From an uncultured Streptococcus sp. (GTDB taxonomy: Bacteria; Bacillota; Bacilli; Lactobacillales; Streptococcaceae), in NCBI RefSeq assembly GCF_943912555.1, contig NZ_CALTUR010000098.1:1-6505 (forward strand): DNA of 6,505 nucleotides. Reading direction: 5' to 3'. Shown here piece after piece: positions 6,473-6,505 of this stretch. Below the pieces are notes generated by a model. It made no database searches, had not been told where the DNA came from, and saw only the letters and a program-made list of their open reading frames with translations. The position numbers and the translations under genes are program-made. The stretch's first letter is position 1. Every line of letters begins with the position of its first letter.

Positions 6473-6500
6473 TTGCATTAAGTTAGATATATGATATAAT
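6473..6500 (+). promoter_or_regulatory. Extended -10 promoter for a gene beyond the right edge
   Basis: TGATATAAT (6492-6500) gives a perfect -10 with the TGn extension, and TTGCAT (6473-6478) is a fair -35 at 16 bases. The surrounding 60 bases are very AT-rich. It follows directly on a terminator, so it should open a new rightward unit, whose gene is not in the window. Confidence 0.7.
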
Positions 6501-6505
6501 AATGT

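Overview
The window looks like chromosomal DNA from a Streptococcus of the mitis group (S. mitis, S. oralis, S. pneumoniae and relatives). The base composition is moderately AT-rich, with strong AGGAG-type ribosome binding sites. The decisive clue is a secreted protein ending in aromatic choline-binding repeats, because such proteins occur in streptococci that decorate their teichoic acids with phosphocholine. The species cannot be fixed from sequence alone.

Layout. A promoter-like -10 near the left edge precedes four genes on the + strand that are packed like an operon: a 4-base overlap, then gaps of 10 and 16 bases, with no internal terminator. They are: (1) a 926-residue LPXTG surface protein with two long coiled coils flanking a SEC10/PgrA (CAP/SCP-like) domain; (2) a small lipoprotein with a TTG start; (3) a 363-residue lipoprotein with a DxNxDG calcium-binding-type loop and a C-terminal GTW domain; (4) a 336-residue choline-binding protein with an unfamiliar N-terminal domain. 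Directly after gene 4 comes the frameshifted 3' remnant of another gene, then a rho-independent terminator. A perfect-consensus promoter follows and drives a lone GNAT acetyltransferase. Downstream is the C-terminal stub of a HAD-family hydrolase, a second terminator, and at the right edge an extended -10 promoter for a gene outside the window.

How the genes may work together. All four operon products carry export signals, and each has a way to stay in the envelope: sortase anchoring to peptidoglycan (1), lipid anchoring to the outer face of the membrane (2 and 3), and non-covalent binding to choline on teichoic acids (4). Together they would occupy the membrane, wall and teichoic-acid layers. 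A joint surface function (adhesion, exclusion of DNA or cells, or envelope protection) is an inference. SEC10/PgrA proteins are best known from conjugative plasmid surface exclusion in enterococci, but no conjugation gene is visible here. The segment after 5345 looks like an accessory or decaying zone: one intact gene between two gene remnants.
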